A stretch of 64,000 nucleotides of DNA from Oegoconia quadripuncta (GCA_949316235.1 OX438744.1:29880778-29944777); one strand, 5' to 3'; positions 23,029 to 33,448 are shown, counted from the stretch's first letter. A program made the numbers and translations. The notes: generated from the sequence alone by a model not told the origin.

Positions 23029-25668
23029 CTAGCCCACATTAATTGTTAAAACATAGCGACATCCAACTGCAGTGCGATCAACGGGTTTTTTAACAATCTC
23101 CCAAGTGTCGTTTTTAAGGAGACTTTTAACCTCCGAGATAATAGCTCTCTTCCAATCCTCACTTTCCTCATTGGATAAAGCATCCCGTAGAGAGAACTCC
23201 ACTACACCCGCACAGTCTTCCAAATAATCATTTTCTTCATCTTCATTTGAAATTTCCAAGTTAGGTTGCTCTGTCTCTATCATATTGTAAATCTTCTTAG
23301 GTCTTCCAACTTCACCTTTTCTTTGTATTCTTGGTCTTCCTGGACCTTTTTTCATAGTCATAGTACTGCTTGGTTGCATAATAACAACATTATCGTTTTG
23401 TATTGCCTCCACGGAATCATGATTTGTAGGAACATTCTCAGAATTAACCTTCATGTCTATATCAACAAACCTTGACGGAGTAATTTCCTTTGTTTTTGAC
23501 ATATCTACATCCTTTCTTTCATCTTGATTCCTCGTTTTCCCTTCTACATTATCGAAAACACTCTTTGGAAATTTAACATCTCTTGCTACTACGATTTTGT
23601 GTTCCGCGGAAACCCAAACTCTATATCCTTTGGACGTCCTTGGATAACCCACAAAAACTCCTTCACGTGCCTTTGGCGCAAACTTGTCCTTGACTGTTTT
23701 ATCCAAAATATGGACTTTATCTCCAAAACGTCTCAGAATATCCAGCTCTATAGGTTTCCCTTGCCACTTCTCGTATGGAATTCGACCTTCCAAAGCACTA
23801 GTTGGACAGCGATTACGAACGTAACTAGCAGTTACGACAGCGTCAGCCCAAAAAACAGGACTAAGTCCAGATGACAACAACATACATCTCCCCATCTCAA
23901 CAAGAGTCCTGTTCATGCGTTCAGCGACTCCGTTCATTTCAGGCGTATGTGCAATTGTCAATCTTCTTTGAATCCCTTCTTTCTTCAGAAAATTTTCAAA
24001 TTCCGTATTACAGTACTCGCCGCCATTATCTGACTGAAAATACTTTATTTTCTTGCCCGTTTGTAACTCTACTTGACTTTTGTATTCTTTAAAAGCAGCT
24101 AGCACAGCGCTCTTCTTACTCAGTAGGTAAACTTCGCAATATCGCGTACAGTCATCGATAAACGTGACAAAATATCTCGCACCATTCAGTGATTGTGTTT
24201 TCATTGGGCCTACAACATCCGAATGTATTATCTTCAACACCTCATCACATGGGCCGCATGATTTACTGAAAGGGAGAGAACTCATTTTCCCTTTAGCACA
24301 AATATCGCAATTATATATTTTATTCAAATTTGACATATTTGTATCAACGTTTGAGTGTTTCAGTAACTTAGTGAGATCCTTCGCATTTAAATGCCCTAAA
24401 CGCTCATGCCACAACCATATGTCGACATTCTCGCTTGCAACGGATACTTCCTCACAAGCTTCTCGTATTTGGTATAAATTACCTTTGCGATCCGCTGTCA
24501 ATTTAATCTTACCGTTCCTGTCAACAACGTTAGCAACGTCTTTTTCAAAAAATACAGTATAACCACGATCGGTAATTCTAGCAACTGACAATAAATTGCT
24601 TCGCAGATCAAGGACGTACAGAGTATCACAAAATTCAGCATGACCATTATAATTATCATTTGAACTCAAAAAACTTACCGTGCCCTTACCCTTAACAGCC
24701 GTCGATAGATTGCTCGCAAGGTTTAAAGTACTCTCAAAAGTTTTAATACTACCGAATTTATCAGCATTATTACATAAATGGGAAGTACACCCGCTATCCA
24801 GAATCCACCCTGACCTTTTAGAAGTATCTGCAACATTAAAACAGTTAAAAGAATCAAAACTATCTACTACAGGTTTTTCTTCTGTCGTGTATCTGTCGTA
24901 ATCCTGACTCGTCTTCGTCATCTTCTTACATTCCGAAGCTTTATGCCCAACAATGTGACATTTGAAACATTTATATTTAAAACCAACATCTTTCGAGGAA
25001 TTTCCATTATTTTTCGTTTTCGTATTACGACTATTCCAATTTCCGCTTCTTTTTTGCCTTGGAAACATAGCTCTTTCATCTACCAAGCCACTAGATTGTT
25101 TTCTCGAAGCATCTTCCTCCAGAATCTTAATTTTCATAAATTCCACCTTTGGTAAATCGTCTCTCGTTTCCATCGCGCATCTAAAATTTTCGTAGCTCGC
25201 AGGTAAACTGTATAACAACAAAATTGATAACAAGTCATCATGTATATCAATTCCCATGTCATTCAACTTGTCCACTGCTTCCACAAAACTGTAGAGGTGT
25301 CCGCGAACATCGTCGCCCTCTTGCATGCGCTGTAGAATCAGGTGTTTCAAAAGTGTGGCCTTTCTCGCAGGACCTTTTGACGCAAAAATAGATTCAAGCT
25401 TCAGCCATACCTGACGTGCTGTATCACACCCTCGTATATGCTTTAATTCGCTTGGACTAATCGACAAAATCAAATCTGCTTTGGCCTTTTGATCAGCAGC
25501 CTTCCAAAGACTAACACTTTCGGCATTTACCCCAGTCTCTTCCGGTTTTAACTTACATCCATCTACGTACATCCATGTCTCGTTTTTAATCAGTAATGCC
25601 TGAACTTGTATTCTCCATGTATCGAAATTTTCTTTGTTCAATAATTCGATTCGCATAGACTGGGCCAT
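23029..25668 (-). CDS. Copia gag-protease-integrase polyprotein, truncated before reverse transcriptase, 879 aa
   Basis: Domains in order: a gag UBN2-like region (about residues 1-200), a CCHC zinc knuckle CFKCHIVGHKASEC near 235, an aspartic protease with LDSGCTSHLC near 290, the HHCC integrase zinc domain (HERLGHLN ... CDICAKGK, about 425-460), the DDE integrase core (SDVVGPM, FQSDNGGEY, HTPEMNGVAERMNRTL, about 480-600), an AT-hook-like GPGRPR stretch and a GRPKK motif (about 780-800), and the first part of the RT connection (EDWKRAIISEVKSL). It stops at a TAG just after VLTINVG, where the RT palm should begin. The RT catalytic YVDD box is absent. The start codon lies inside the primer-binding site, four bases from the LTR. 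It is a retroelement protein, not a host gene. Confidence 0.9.
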   Translation of the reverse strand: MAQSMRIELLNKENFDTWRIQVQALLIKNETWMYVDGCKLKPEETGVNAESVSLWKAADQKAKADLILSISPSELKHIRGCDTARQVWLKLESIFASKGPARKATLLKHLILQRMQEGDDVRGHLYSFVEAVDKLNDMGIDIHDDLLSILLLYSLPASYENFRCAMETRDDLPKVEFMKIKILEEDASRKQSSGLVDERAMFPRQKRSGNWNSRNTKTKNNGNSSKDVGFKYKCFKCHIVGHKASECKKMTKTSQDYDRYTTEEKPVVDSFDSFNCFNVADTSKRSGWILDSGCTSHLCNNADKFGSIKTFESTLNLASNLSTAVKGKGTVSFLSSNDNYNGHAEFCDTLYVLDLRSNLLSVARITDRGYTVFFEKDVANVVDRNGKIKLTADRKGNLYQIREACEEVSVASENVDIWLWHERLGHLNAKDLTKLLKHSNVDTNMSNLNKIYNCDICAKGKMSSLPFSKSCGPCDEVLKIIHSDVVGPMKTQSLNGARYFVTFIDDCTRYCEVYLLSKKSAVLAAFKEYKSQVELQTGKKIKYFQSDNGGEYCNTEFENFLKKEGIQRRLTIAHTPEMNGVAERMNRTLVEMGRCMLLSSGLSPVFWADAVVTASYVRNRCPTSALEGRIPYEKWQGKPIELDILRRFGDKVHILDKTVKDKFAPKAREGVFVGYPRTSKGYRVWVSAEHKIVVARDVKFPKSVFDNVEGKTRNQDERKDVDMSKTKEITPSRFVDIDMKVNSENVPTNHDSVEAIQNDNVVIMQPSSTMTMKKGPGRPRIQRKGEVGRPKKIYNMIETEQPNLEISNEDEENDYLEDCAGVVEFSLRDALSNEESEDWKRAIISEVKSLLKNDTWEIVKKPVDRTAVGCRYVLTINVG

Positions 25669-25672
25669 AACC
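25654..25672 (-). promoter_or_regulatory. Copia primer-binding site (internal initiator tRNA-Met type)
   Basis: Directly after the 5' LTR the element reads GGTTATGGCCCAGTC, one base different from the GGTTATGGGCCCAG complement of the initiator tRNA-Met anticodon arm that primes Copia-class elements. The polyprotein ATG is inside this site. Confidence 0.7.
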
Positions 25673-25879
25673 TGTGGAAGCTGGATATACCAGCAATACG
25701 CAGTATAAAGGAATAACAGACAAGAGCACCTTGAGAAAGTAATTTTAAGTTATATTTCTAATAAAATAACAAAACCGATTTGCCGACTGAGAAGTAATGA
25801 CATACATCTAAATATAGAATTCTTATAAAACGTCAATATTCCTTTTAATTTGTGATTGATTTACATAGAACCTCTAACA
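25673..25879 (-). repeat. Copia 5' LTR
   Basis: About 207 bp. The only clear difference from the other LTR is a short change near the TTGTGATTG stretch. It lies four bases upstream of the polyprotein ATG. Confidence 0.9.
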
Positions 25880-26012
25880 GGTGGTAGCTAGCCAGGCGGA
25901 CATTTAAAATGCCCTACCACCAACCAAATCGAGTACTTAAACATGTACCCCGCTGGGGATCGAACCCGTGACTTCCGAATCGTAAACCCAATGTTGTTTA
26001 CATTGAGCCATG
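25880..26012 (-). mobile_element. SINE A, head half, interrupted by Copia
   Basis: Resumes at GGTGGTAGCTAGCC and runs to the tRNA-like head (ATTGAGCCATG in reverse). Together with 22204-22399 it makes one full SINE. Confidence 0.88.
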
Positions 26013-26015
26013 TTC

Positions 26016-26083
26016 CCCAAATATTTGGTTTTCCGAGTCAGTACGCTTCCACCTTCGGCCTCATCTTCACTTAACATCTGGTG
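26016..26083 (+). mobile_element. SINE A 3' fragment
   Basis: About 68 bp of the SINE A 3' body (TCAGTACGCTTCCACCTTCG), plus orientation, squeezed between two minus-strand copies. Confidence 0.65.
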
Positions 26084-26405
26084 TTTTTTATGCACAACGT
26101 GTTAGCATTTGAACTCAATCACACCTGATGTTAAGTGGAGATGAGGTCGAAGGTAGAAGCGTACTGACCCGGAAACCCCAACACATTTGGGCGACTGGCT
26201 ATCTTATCTCTGACAATCGGAACACAACAATGCTATTAACATTACTGCTTGGCGGCAGATTTAGATAAGATGGTGGTAGCAAGCCAGGCGGACATTTAAA
26301 ATGCCCTACCCCCAACCAAACCGAGTACTTAAACATGTACCCCGCTGGGTATCGAACCCGTGACCTCCGAATCGTAAACCCAATGTTGTTTACATTGAGC
26401 CATGT
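26084..26405 (-). mobile_element. SINE A copy, full length
   Basis: Poly(T) at the left, complete reverse body, reverse B box ATCGAACCCG and head. The bases CATGTTCCCCAAATATTT beyond it also occur after the copy ending at 26012. Confidence 0.85.
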
Positions 26406-27225
26406 TCCCCAAATATTTATTTATATATATTACAGAATTTTACCGGTTGTAAACTGCTGTGTTTATCTGTGAATAATAATAAATTATTCTTAAATTATAA
26501 ATTAAAATTTAGGAAAATGTAGATGTCATAGTTTAGGCGCATAATGTCAAATACGCAAAGTGACATATTCGCAAAACGTCAGAAACGCAAAATGTCAGAT
26601 TCGCAGAATGACAGATGATGATAGAATTATATTTAGTTCCACAAAGAATCTCAAAATTTAAAAAAAAAAAATTCAAAAAATTTTCCAAAGAATGAAAAAA
26701 ATTATTTCCCTCCTTCCGCGTTTATAGAGAAATGGAATGCAAAAAAAGCCTTGTTCGAGGTTAAAATTTAATGGGAAAAGGGGGCTGACTAACCCCGCTA
26801 GAAGTGAATTATCTTCGAAACCAATTTTCATCAAATGTGGCTAACAATCTTTCCCGTAGTTTAACCTTTTATTAAAGAATAACCGAACTCAAATCGGACC
26901 ACACTTTATTGAGATACAAAGAAAGACTAGACACATACATACAACGCCGTCAAACACCTAACACCCGTCGTTTTTCCTCGGGAGTTAAAATTTAAGAAAA
27001 TGGGGTAGGATTCATTCGAAAAACCCAATTAAGAACAAATGTTAATTTGCATTTATATTTGCTAAATAAATCAATAATCTCTTAGTCTAGACAATCTTTA
27101 AATGAAATCATATTTGAAAATCCGATTAAAAATTATCGATTTCAATAACTTAAAAATCACTTAAGTACATAATAATTACTTTTAGCACTAGATTTAGCAT
27201 CCTAAGTTACAGTTAACATAAAACT

Positions 27226-30198
27226 CTAAGTTAGCATTGGACTTGTTTCAGCTACAGACACATGGATACCTTTAATATCCCCTTCGATTTCTAATAATGT
27301 CCTATCTTTAGTTTCAGGTACTGTAAAATATAATATAAACAAACAAATTACTATACTCATTCCAAATACAGAGTAAGTACCTCCTATACCTGACCATGCG
27401 ATTAAAATTGGAGTTACTTTCATGACAACACTATAAAATGTAGCCATTACTACACCTGCTAAGCATGTACCTACTCCTCTATGTTCTAGAGGATATAATT
27501 CTCCAAATAATATAAAACAGATCGGTATAACACTAGTATTAATAATAAATGCATGAAATAAAAGTGAAAACAAAATCAAATATGTTGATAATAATGTTTT
27601 TGATAGAAGCAATTGCAGTAGACCTACTGAAAACATTAGGAACACTGCAAAACTTCCAAACCCTAATAGTACTGTTCGAGTACTAAAATATTTTACTATA
27701 AAAATTGAAATAAACAATCCAATTGCTCCTAAACAATCGGATCCTAATGAACAGTATATTGCTACCGATCTATCACCTATTACTTCAATCATAATTTCAA
27801 CGATATATGTTACTATATAAAACCTTCCACAAGCATCTATAATTAACGTTAGCAAACTCACCATTAAAAATGACTTTAGGAAAGATTTGTTCACTAATTT
27901 TCGTAACAACTTAAAAACAATAGTCTTCTTCTTTTCCGATTTCTTTTTCTCCAGTCTTTCTTTTTGTGTTGCTATTAAAACTTTCAGCTCCGTAAGATTT
28001 CGTGAGTCATCCCCATGAAGCCATAAGAATGACTTTTCGCATTCTTCGAATCGCCCCTTCCTTGCTAAATGATAAGGAGTTTCGGGCCAAAATATTGTAA
28101 TTATGGTTGACAAACATGGTGGTATCAGAGCAAGACCCGCTACCTGTCTCCATGTGCAAATTAAAGTTAAAGAATGAAATACTAAGTTACCAAGGCTTCC
28201 AGAGAGCATCTTAATCGACATAAAGTAACCTCTGCGTTGTGGAGGGCAAAATTCGCTGACAATAATAGAGTTCACGAAGAGGCCACCGAAGATGAATCCT
28301 TGACACATCCTGGCGACAAACAAGGTCGTGACATTTTGAGCGAAGATAAAGATCAACCATCCGACGATGAAGAAAGCATTTAACACAAAGTAAATTGGTT
28401 TTCGGCCGTATATGTCCATTAAAGGTGCTATAATGAAGTACGACATTACACCCGTGATTCCGTTACTGGCAACTGAAAAGAAACAGCACATTATTCCATG
28501 GAAATAATTGTAAGAAAATCTAGGTCATGCAAAGGACAGCATCTTTGCGGTTAAATACTAGTACTAGAAAAGTCCATAGTAAAGATAAAATAGGAACAAT
28601 CAGTGCGTTTTCTTAAAGTTCTGTTACCTAACCAAGTATCAAAAACGGATTACTTATAAATATATTTCCATTAGTCATGATGAAATTTCGCATGCAGGTG
28701 TTTTATGTTAACAGAATTACAAATAAAAATAATTTTGGGATAGCTAACCCACGAGGAGCTCGTACATGGATATTTGGGATAAACAAGTCGATAAAAGAGT
28801 CCCGAGTCAGATCGATTCTCGATACAAACGTAGGTACGTTTTGTAAGTGATAGGATCTATCGAATTGAAATTTAGTATGGACATTATTATGGTAATGAAA
28901 TGAATTATTATTTTTCCAGGATCTGTCTTCGCGCTTGATTGAGACCTCTGGGGACAAAAAGGCTGGCAGCTATCTCGGACAGCGTATCAGTATAGCTATC
29001 CAACGAGGTAATGCTGCCAGTCTTTTGGGTACCCTTCCTTATGGTACAGACCTCGAGCACGTTTTCTACCTTTCTTAATTTTGAAAGATAGAGAACGTGT
29101 TCTTGTCTGCTCCCGTGTTTTTCTTTTTCCCTTTTTTTTCTGTAGGTAGTTAGCTCCTCTTTTCTAAGTTATGTTCATTATTATTCATATTATTATTCAT
29201 GTAGGCAATACAATATGCACTTATGAATGTCACTTGTTTTTTAAACTACGACTAGCTCGGAACGCGACCACTACTGAGAAGAGCTAGCGAGAAACTCAGA
29301 GGGTTTGTCTCTTTCAATCAGTCATTTACAATCTAGAAAGGTTACAACAATTTTTATATATCATGTAGAGAAGCCGTTTAATAATTAATGGTAAATATCG
29401 ATAGTTTAAAAATACCGAAATGAAGCATCCAGTTTGTAGTATCATTATCAATTAAGTCAATTCTGTTTATGTATAATTGCTCGTAGAACCGTGAACGTTC
29501 TCTACTGACTATATCAGATGTAAATTACGTTGTATATGTGTAGCGGTAGATCCTGCTGACCATATTAACAGAGGCGACTATGGGACTTTCCACCAAAAAA
29601 TCTATAAAATTGCACGTTTTAACGGCGAATCCCCCTCGGTTACGTATGCATTTTCGTATATTTCTAAAAGTGAACCGTGGATGTAGGTTCAAACATTAAA
29701 CTCTATTTTTAGGGATGTTAATAATAGGTATTATAATAATGTTTAGGATATCTCTGCCGTTTGGCGGTAAATTTAGATAAGATGGTGGTAGCTAGGCCAT
29801 GTGGACATTTAAAATGCTCTATCACTGACCAAACCGAAAATACTAAATATGTACTCCGCTGGGGATCGAACCAGCGATCTCCGATTTGTAAACCCTATGA
29901 GGTTTACATCGAACTACGGAGGCGGTCATTATCTAGGCAGACATCAACCATCTTGTATCCATAATTCAACCCTAGTTGCTTAGTGTGGAACTAGATGGCG
30001 CTGTGTCCAAGGACAATAAACTGATCCGCCGCAATAGGAAGGCAATAGCTTTTACTTACTTATCCAAGAAACCTGATCAGGGGTTGCTCGTATGTCAGTG
30101 GTATTTGGAGACATAAGACCAGCGCTGAGTACAGCTGGGAAGCACAGCGTGGAACTGACACTCACTGAGAATAAAAAACCAGCAGACATGATGAAGAC
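27226..30198 (-). CDS. MFS sugar-porter-type transporter, copy 1 (start exon not found)
   Basis: Two exons on the minus strand: 30198-30060 (139 bp, TM1) and 28472-27226 (the rest, ending in a stop). They join at a phase-1 intron, splitting an Ile codon, and give 461 residues. The 3' splice site at 28473-28474 and the donor after 30060 are canonical. Twelve membrane segments can be traced. Sugar-porter family marks are GRK after TM2, PETPYHLARKGRFEE after TM6, GELYPLEHRG after TM10 and PETKDRT after TM12. The TM7 motif QQLSG, which contacts sugar in the family, is replaced by IDACG. Exon 1 begins in phase 0 without a Met, so a short upstream start exon must exist; I could not locate it. Closest in type to insect facilitated trehalose/glucose carriers (Tret1-like), but the substrate is not inferable. 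The gene is a tandem paralogue of the copy at 37303-40737. Confidence 0.88.
28905..29085 (+). pseudogene. C-terminal fragment of a retroelement-type ORF
   Basis: The frame on the plus strand reads [18 protein letters not shown] then LLGTLP and ends in a stop near 29076. This tail recurs in insect mobile-element proteins, but I cannot name the class with certainty. It lies in the intron of MFS copy 1, in the opposite orientation. Confidence 0.5.
29570..29690 (+). mobile_element. Dispersed repeat (GACTATGGGACTTTCCACC)
   Basis: AGGCGACTATGGGACTTTCC then GCACGTTTTAACGGCG; relative of 52683-52860. Confidence 0.5.
29757..29927 (-). mobile_element. SINE A head half
   Basis: Reverse SINE A from the TTTGGCGG point to the tRNA-like head (GGATCGAACC, CGGAGGCGG). 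It lies 130 bp from the first known exon of MFS copy 1. Confidence 0.75.
29938..30012 (+). mobile_element. SINE B 3' fragment next to an MFS exon
   Basis: ATCAACCATCTTGTATCC to AACTAGATGGCGCTGTGTCC, about 50 bp from the donor side of the exon 30060-30198. Confidence 0.6.
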
Positions 30199-30238
30199 CT
30201 ACAACAGACAAAAGGTAAATAACAAATAAATAAATATC

Positions 30239-30302
30239 TTTGGCAATACACATAGCGCCATCTAGTTAAATACTAAACAACTAGGCCTGTATTATGGATC
30301 TA
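30239..30302 (-). mobile_element. SINE B 3' fragment
   Basis: Reverse ACATAGCGCCATCTAGTT motif, just upstream of the MFS copy 1 exon; it forms an inverted pair with 29938-30012. Confidence 0.6.
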
Positions 30303-30369
30303 CAATACGGAACGCAACTACGAAACCCGTATTTCGCGTCGCCCGGCACGCCATATGGTCGGTTGGTGA

Positions 30370-30512
30370 CACAAAAAAAAACCTGATGTTAAGTGAAGAT
30401 GAGGCCGAAGGTGGAAGCGTACTGACCCGGAAACCGAAATATTTGGGGGACTGGCTATTTTATCTCTAGGCGGAGGTGTGATTGAGGTCAAGTGCTAACC
30501 CGTTGTGCATTT
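30370..30512 (-). mobile_element. SINE A rearranged fragments
   Basis: A reverse tail fragment (to about 30470) is followed at once by a short plus-strand tail fragment (GTGATTGAGGTCAAGTGC), so the two are inverted relative to each other. Confidence 0.65.
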
Positions 30513-30617
30513 ATGATTTCTGTTCATATCCTCGCCTCTGTACATTTTCTATACAATGCATGTTTCTGTAACAGTTATGTATACAATAAATACTTTAAGA
30601 AGATATTAATATATAAT

Positions 30618-30692
30618 CATCATAATATAGGCCTTCCCTCGTATATGAGGGAGTATGGGCCATAATCCACCACGCTGGCCCAAAGCGGTTGG
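30618..30692 (-). mobile_element. SINE C fragment
   Basis: Reverse AGGGAGTATGGGCCATAATC motif. Confidence 0.6.
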
Positions 30693-30868
30693 GGACATAA
30701 TAATACATTATTAGGGAGAAATAATAAAACATTATTTTTAAAATAATTAACCAAATAGGTAGGTACATGGAACCGAAGTACTACTTCTTTTGTGTCATAA
30801 TTTGTATTCGTTACTCTTATTGTTATTATCATTAGCTATTATTCATGTAATTGTTATTTATTAAGTAA

Positions 30869-31183
30869 ACTTGCGTCGGTGGCTCAGCGGTTAAGACGCG
30901 GTCTCCCAATTTGGGAGGTCCGAGTTCGATTCCCAAGAAGGCCATGTATACTAATATTTTTTTTTAATTAATTTAATTACATATTATGTGCATTTATCCG
31001 ACTGCGCTTAAACGGTGAAGAAAAACATCGTGAGGAAACCTGCATGAGAAATAAAAATTCTTAGGCATGTGAAGTCCCTAACCCGCATTGGGCCAGTGTG
31101 GTGGACTATGGCCCATACTCCCTCATTATAAGAGGGAAGGTCTATATCCCTGCAGTGGGATGTTTACGGGCTGAGATGATGAA
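30869..31183 (+). mobile_element. SINE C (tRNA-headed), full length
   Basis: Head with A box TGGCTCAGCGGTTAAG and B box GAGTTCGATTCCC, then a body with AGGCATGTGAAGTCC, TATGGCCCATACTCCCTC and a GATGATGA end. The head could be mistaken for a tRNA gene. Confidence 0.8.
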
Positions 31184-31261
31184 GTAAACTTGTGTTTCAT
31201 ACATTGTATGACTTTTTCAATGATTCTTGTTATCATATTAAGATGATTAGACAAAATCGCA

Positions 31262-31400
31262 CGTCGCACGTCGTGGTATACAGCTGATCCACGGGTGGAC
31301 GCCGCGTTATCACCAATAAACGTCGCGCAGTCAACCAGCGGACCTAGTGTCGTCAACCAGTGGACCCCGCGCGGTCAACGAGTGGACGTCGCTTGGTCTA
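31262..31400. repeat. Degenerate GTGGAC/GTCAACCAG tandem array
   Basis: Units like GGTCAACGAGTGGACGTCGC recur four to five times with changes (GGTGGACGCCGCG, GTCAACCAGCGGAC, GTCAACCAGTGGACC). GC-rich against AT-rich flanks. Confidence 0.55.
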
Positions 31401-31839
31401 CGATTTTTTTTTTTTTTTTTTCTTTAGCTTTATGCACTGAAGACACATGATTACTTAGATTATACTATTTTAAAATAACAACTAGGAATTTTACATTTTT
31501 TTGTGTCAGGCCAGTGAAAGGGATCTGGCTCAGCATAATGCTGCGGATGAAACCCACAGCGCTGATCATTCTGCCAGAGCCTTAAAAGTAGGAGATTATG
31601 AACGCATCTCGCGCATCCCAACCGATTAAAATAACAAAAAATTCGATATTCACTTAATCTTAAAATACAAAATATACACTATTGACGACTTTTATGCTAA
31701 GTACATCAACACACTTCTGGTCAACTCATATGTCCAAGTTCATTCCTGCGAAAGTGGGACAAATGTATCTAATTTCAAGTATTTTCGAGTAGTCTGTTAA
31801 CAATTGGCACTAGGTACAGGTATCATCCTCGTGTGAATC

Positions 31840-31965
31840 ATTCGCGGGCAGCGCGCGGTCCACTCGGGACCCGCGCGTTGGCAATACGCAGTCAACGCAA
31901 GGTAAGCATGCGAGCAACGAGTTGTCACCGAGTGGTCCACTCTCTGTCCGCGCGTGGAGGGCTTA
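31840..31965. repeat. Second GC-rich segment related to the array
   Basis: Contains GCGCGGTCCACTCGGGACC, GCAGTCAACGCAAGG and GAGTGGTCCACTC, resembling the 31262-31400 units. The two are separated by an insertion starting with poly(T) at 31405. Confidence 0.4.
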
Positions 31966-32157
31966 CGACTAAGGCGATCCAGTGACGCTACGGAGTTGAT
32001 GTAGTGAGCGCATACCCATATAAGTCCATATAAAGAATACCAATCGCACGAGGCGAGGCGGTGCGGAGTGGATGCCGGGTGGCTTTAATGAGCTATGATT
32101 TACCGACCCTTCCATTCACGCATTCGTTTTATATTGCTTCCGTTAATCTCAAAATTG

Positions 32158-32380
32158 CAGAATTGTTGCTAAATTGCAGAGCCTTGAACACCGTTGCAAA
32201 GTCGGCTGCTCTCAGTTTTTTACAGGATGCATTTCGGGGAGTGTGCGTTGGAATTACATAAGCTTATTCCACCGTCACCCTTCCATCTTCGGACCACTAG
32301 GCGTAGGGAGGGTTTCCACCCGTATATAGTTAATATACCGAACAGCCAAGGCATGGAACTCCCTTCCGGCGTCAGTATAA
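32158..32380 (+). mobile_element. LINE family L 3' end, left part, split by a SINE
   Basis: Matches family L up to GGCGTCAGT, where a full-length SINE A (32381-32714) interrupts it. A 40-odd base deletion between two CCGAACA copies removed the part just before the AKAWN codons. Confidence 0.8.
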
Positions 32381-32714
32381 CCGCCTCCGTGGCTCAATGT
32401 AAACAAAATTGGGTTTACGAATCGGAGGTCGCGGGTTCGATCCCCAGTGGGGTATATGTTTAAGTACTCGGTTTGATTGGTGGTAAGGGCATTTTAAATG
32501 TCCGCCTGGCTAGCTACCACCATCTTATCTAAATCTGCCGCCAAGCAGCAATGTTAATAGCATTGTTGTGTTCCGGTTGTCAGAGATAAGATAGCCAGTC
32601 CCCCAAATGTGTTGGGGTTTCCGGGTCAGTACGCTTCCACCTTCGACCTCATCTTCACTTAACATCAGGTGTGACTGAGGTCAAGTACAAACCCGTTGTG
32701 CATAAAAAAAAAAA
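32381..32714 (+). mobile_element. SINE A (tRNA-headed), full-length reference copy
   Basis: The head has an A-box-like TGGCTCAATGTAAAC and a B box GGTTCGATCCCC. The body contains the recurrent CTAGCTACCACCATCTTATC, and the tail is an A-run. It lies inside LINE family L. Confidence 0.85.
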
Positions 32715-32830
32715 CTTTCCTGAATCCTACAACCTTGGGATCTTCAAGAGCACAGTGAATAGGCATTTACTGGGATCGCGTGCTTCATCTTTGTGGTCAA
32801 ACGCGAATCCAATCAATCATAAAAAAAACC
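32715..32830 (+). mobile_element. LINE family L 3' end, right part after the SINE
   Basis: Resumes at CTTTCCTGAATCC exactly where the left part stopped and continues to the A-run; a short internal stretch of the Ser-rich codons is missing. Confidence 0.75.
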
Positions 32831-33164
32831 TCATTTCACTTTCCAATTACTTACCTAAATAAATAACTTACACGTATTACCTAAACTTTGTAAAACAAGT
32901 AATAATTAAAATCATAAAGACCTGTCTCCACAAGTGTTGATCAAATTTGGTACACATTATCACATATACGACTTGCACTTCCACGTAGTGGCTACCTCTT
33001 ACTAATATATTCTTATCCATAATACACTGTAGACCATACGTCACTTTAATTACATATCGAAAAACACGTACGTGATGCCAGAATACACTAACTGAAATTC
33101 AACTATTTCGTTAACATCAGAAATTTAGTGCCAATGTATTTTGAGTGAGCATCCTGGCGTCACA

Positions 33165-33360
33165 TGAGTTTTTAAATTTAATTTAATTAGGTACTTATGT
33201 GCATTTAAACGGTGAAAGAAAAAATCGTGAGGAAACATGCAGGCCTGAGAAATAAAAATTCAAAGGCATGTGAAGTCCCCAACCCGCATTGGGTCAGCGT
33301 GGTGGACTATGGCCCATACTCCCTCATAGGAGGGAAGGCTGACGATGATACGCAGACAGC
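33165..33360 (+). mobile_element. SINE C body copy
   Basis: TGAGTTTTTAAATTTAATTT to GAGGGAAGGC, with the last part lost. Confidence 0.7.
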
Positions 33361-33448
33361 TTTTGCCTATAATTAGAATCTAAATCTTTGAAAAACTACT
33401 TATAAATAAATAAAGTTATTTAGATGTCTTTGTGAAAATACAAAGCAA

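Larger units (their letters stand above)
22400..25879 (-). mobile_element. Copia-type LTR retrotransposon, internally deleted, inserted in a SINE
   Basis: LTRs at 25673-25879 (5' LTR on the minus strand) and 22400-22607 (3' LTR) are about 208 bp, begin TG and end CA, and differ only around one short site. A 5-bp duplication GGTGG flanks the element (22395-22399 and 25880-25884). The primer-binding site directly after the 5' LTR matches the internal initiator-tRNA-Met region used by Copia elements. Gag-protease-integrase is open, but nearly all of the reverse transcriptase is missing. Near-identical LTRs and an open gag-pol indicate recent insertion; without RT it would need help in trans. Confidence 0.92.

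Noticed and set aside
23266..25195. Plus-strand open frames opposite Copia
   Set aside because: Antisense shadows of the 879-residue polyprotein with no recognisable domain.
30869..30945. Apparent tRNA gene with A and B boxes
   Set aside because: It is the head of SINE C: the body of the same SINE follows directly and recurs elsewhere without the head. No perfect cloverleaf acceptor stem was found.
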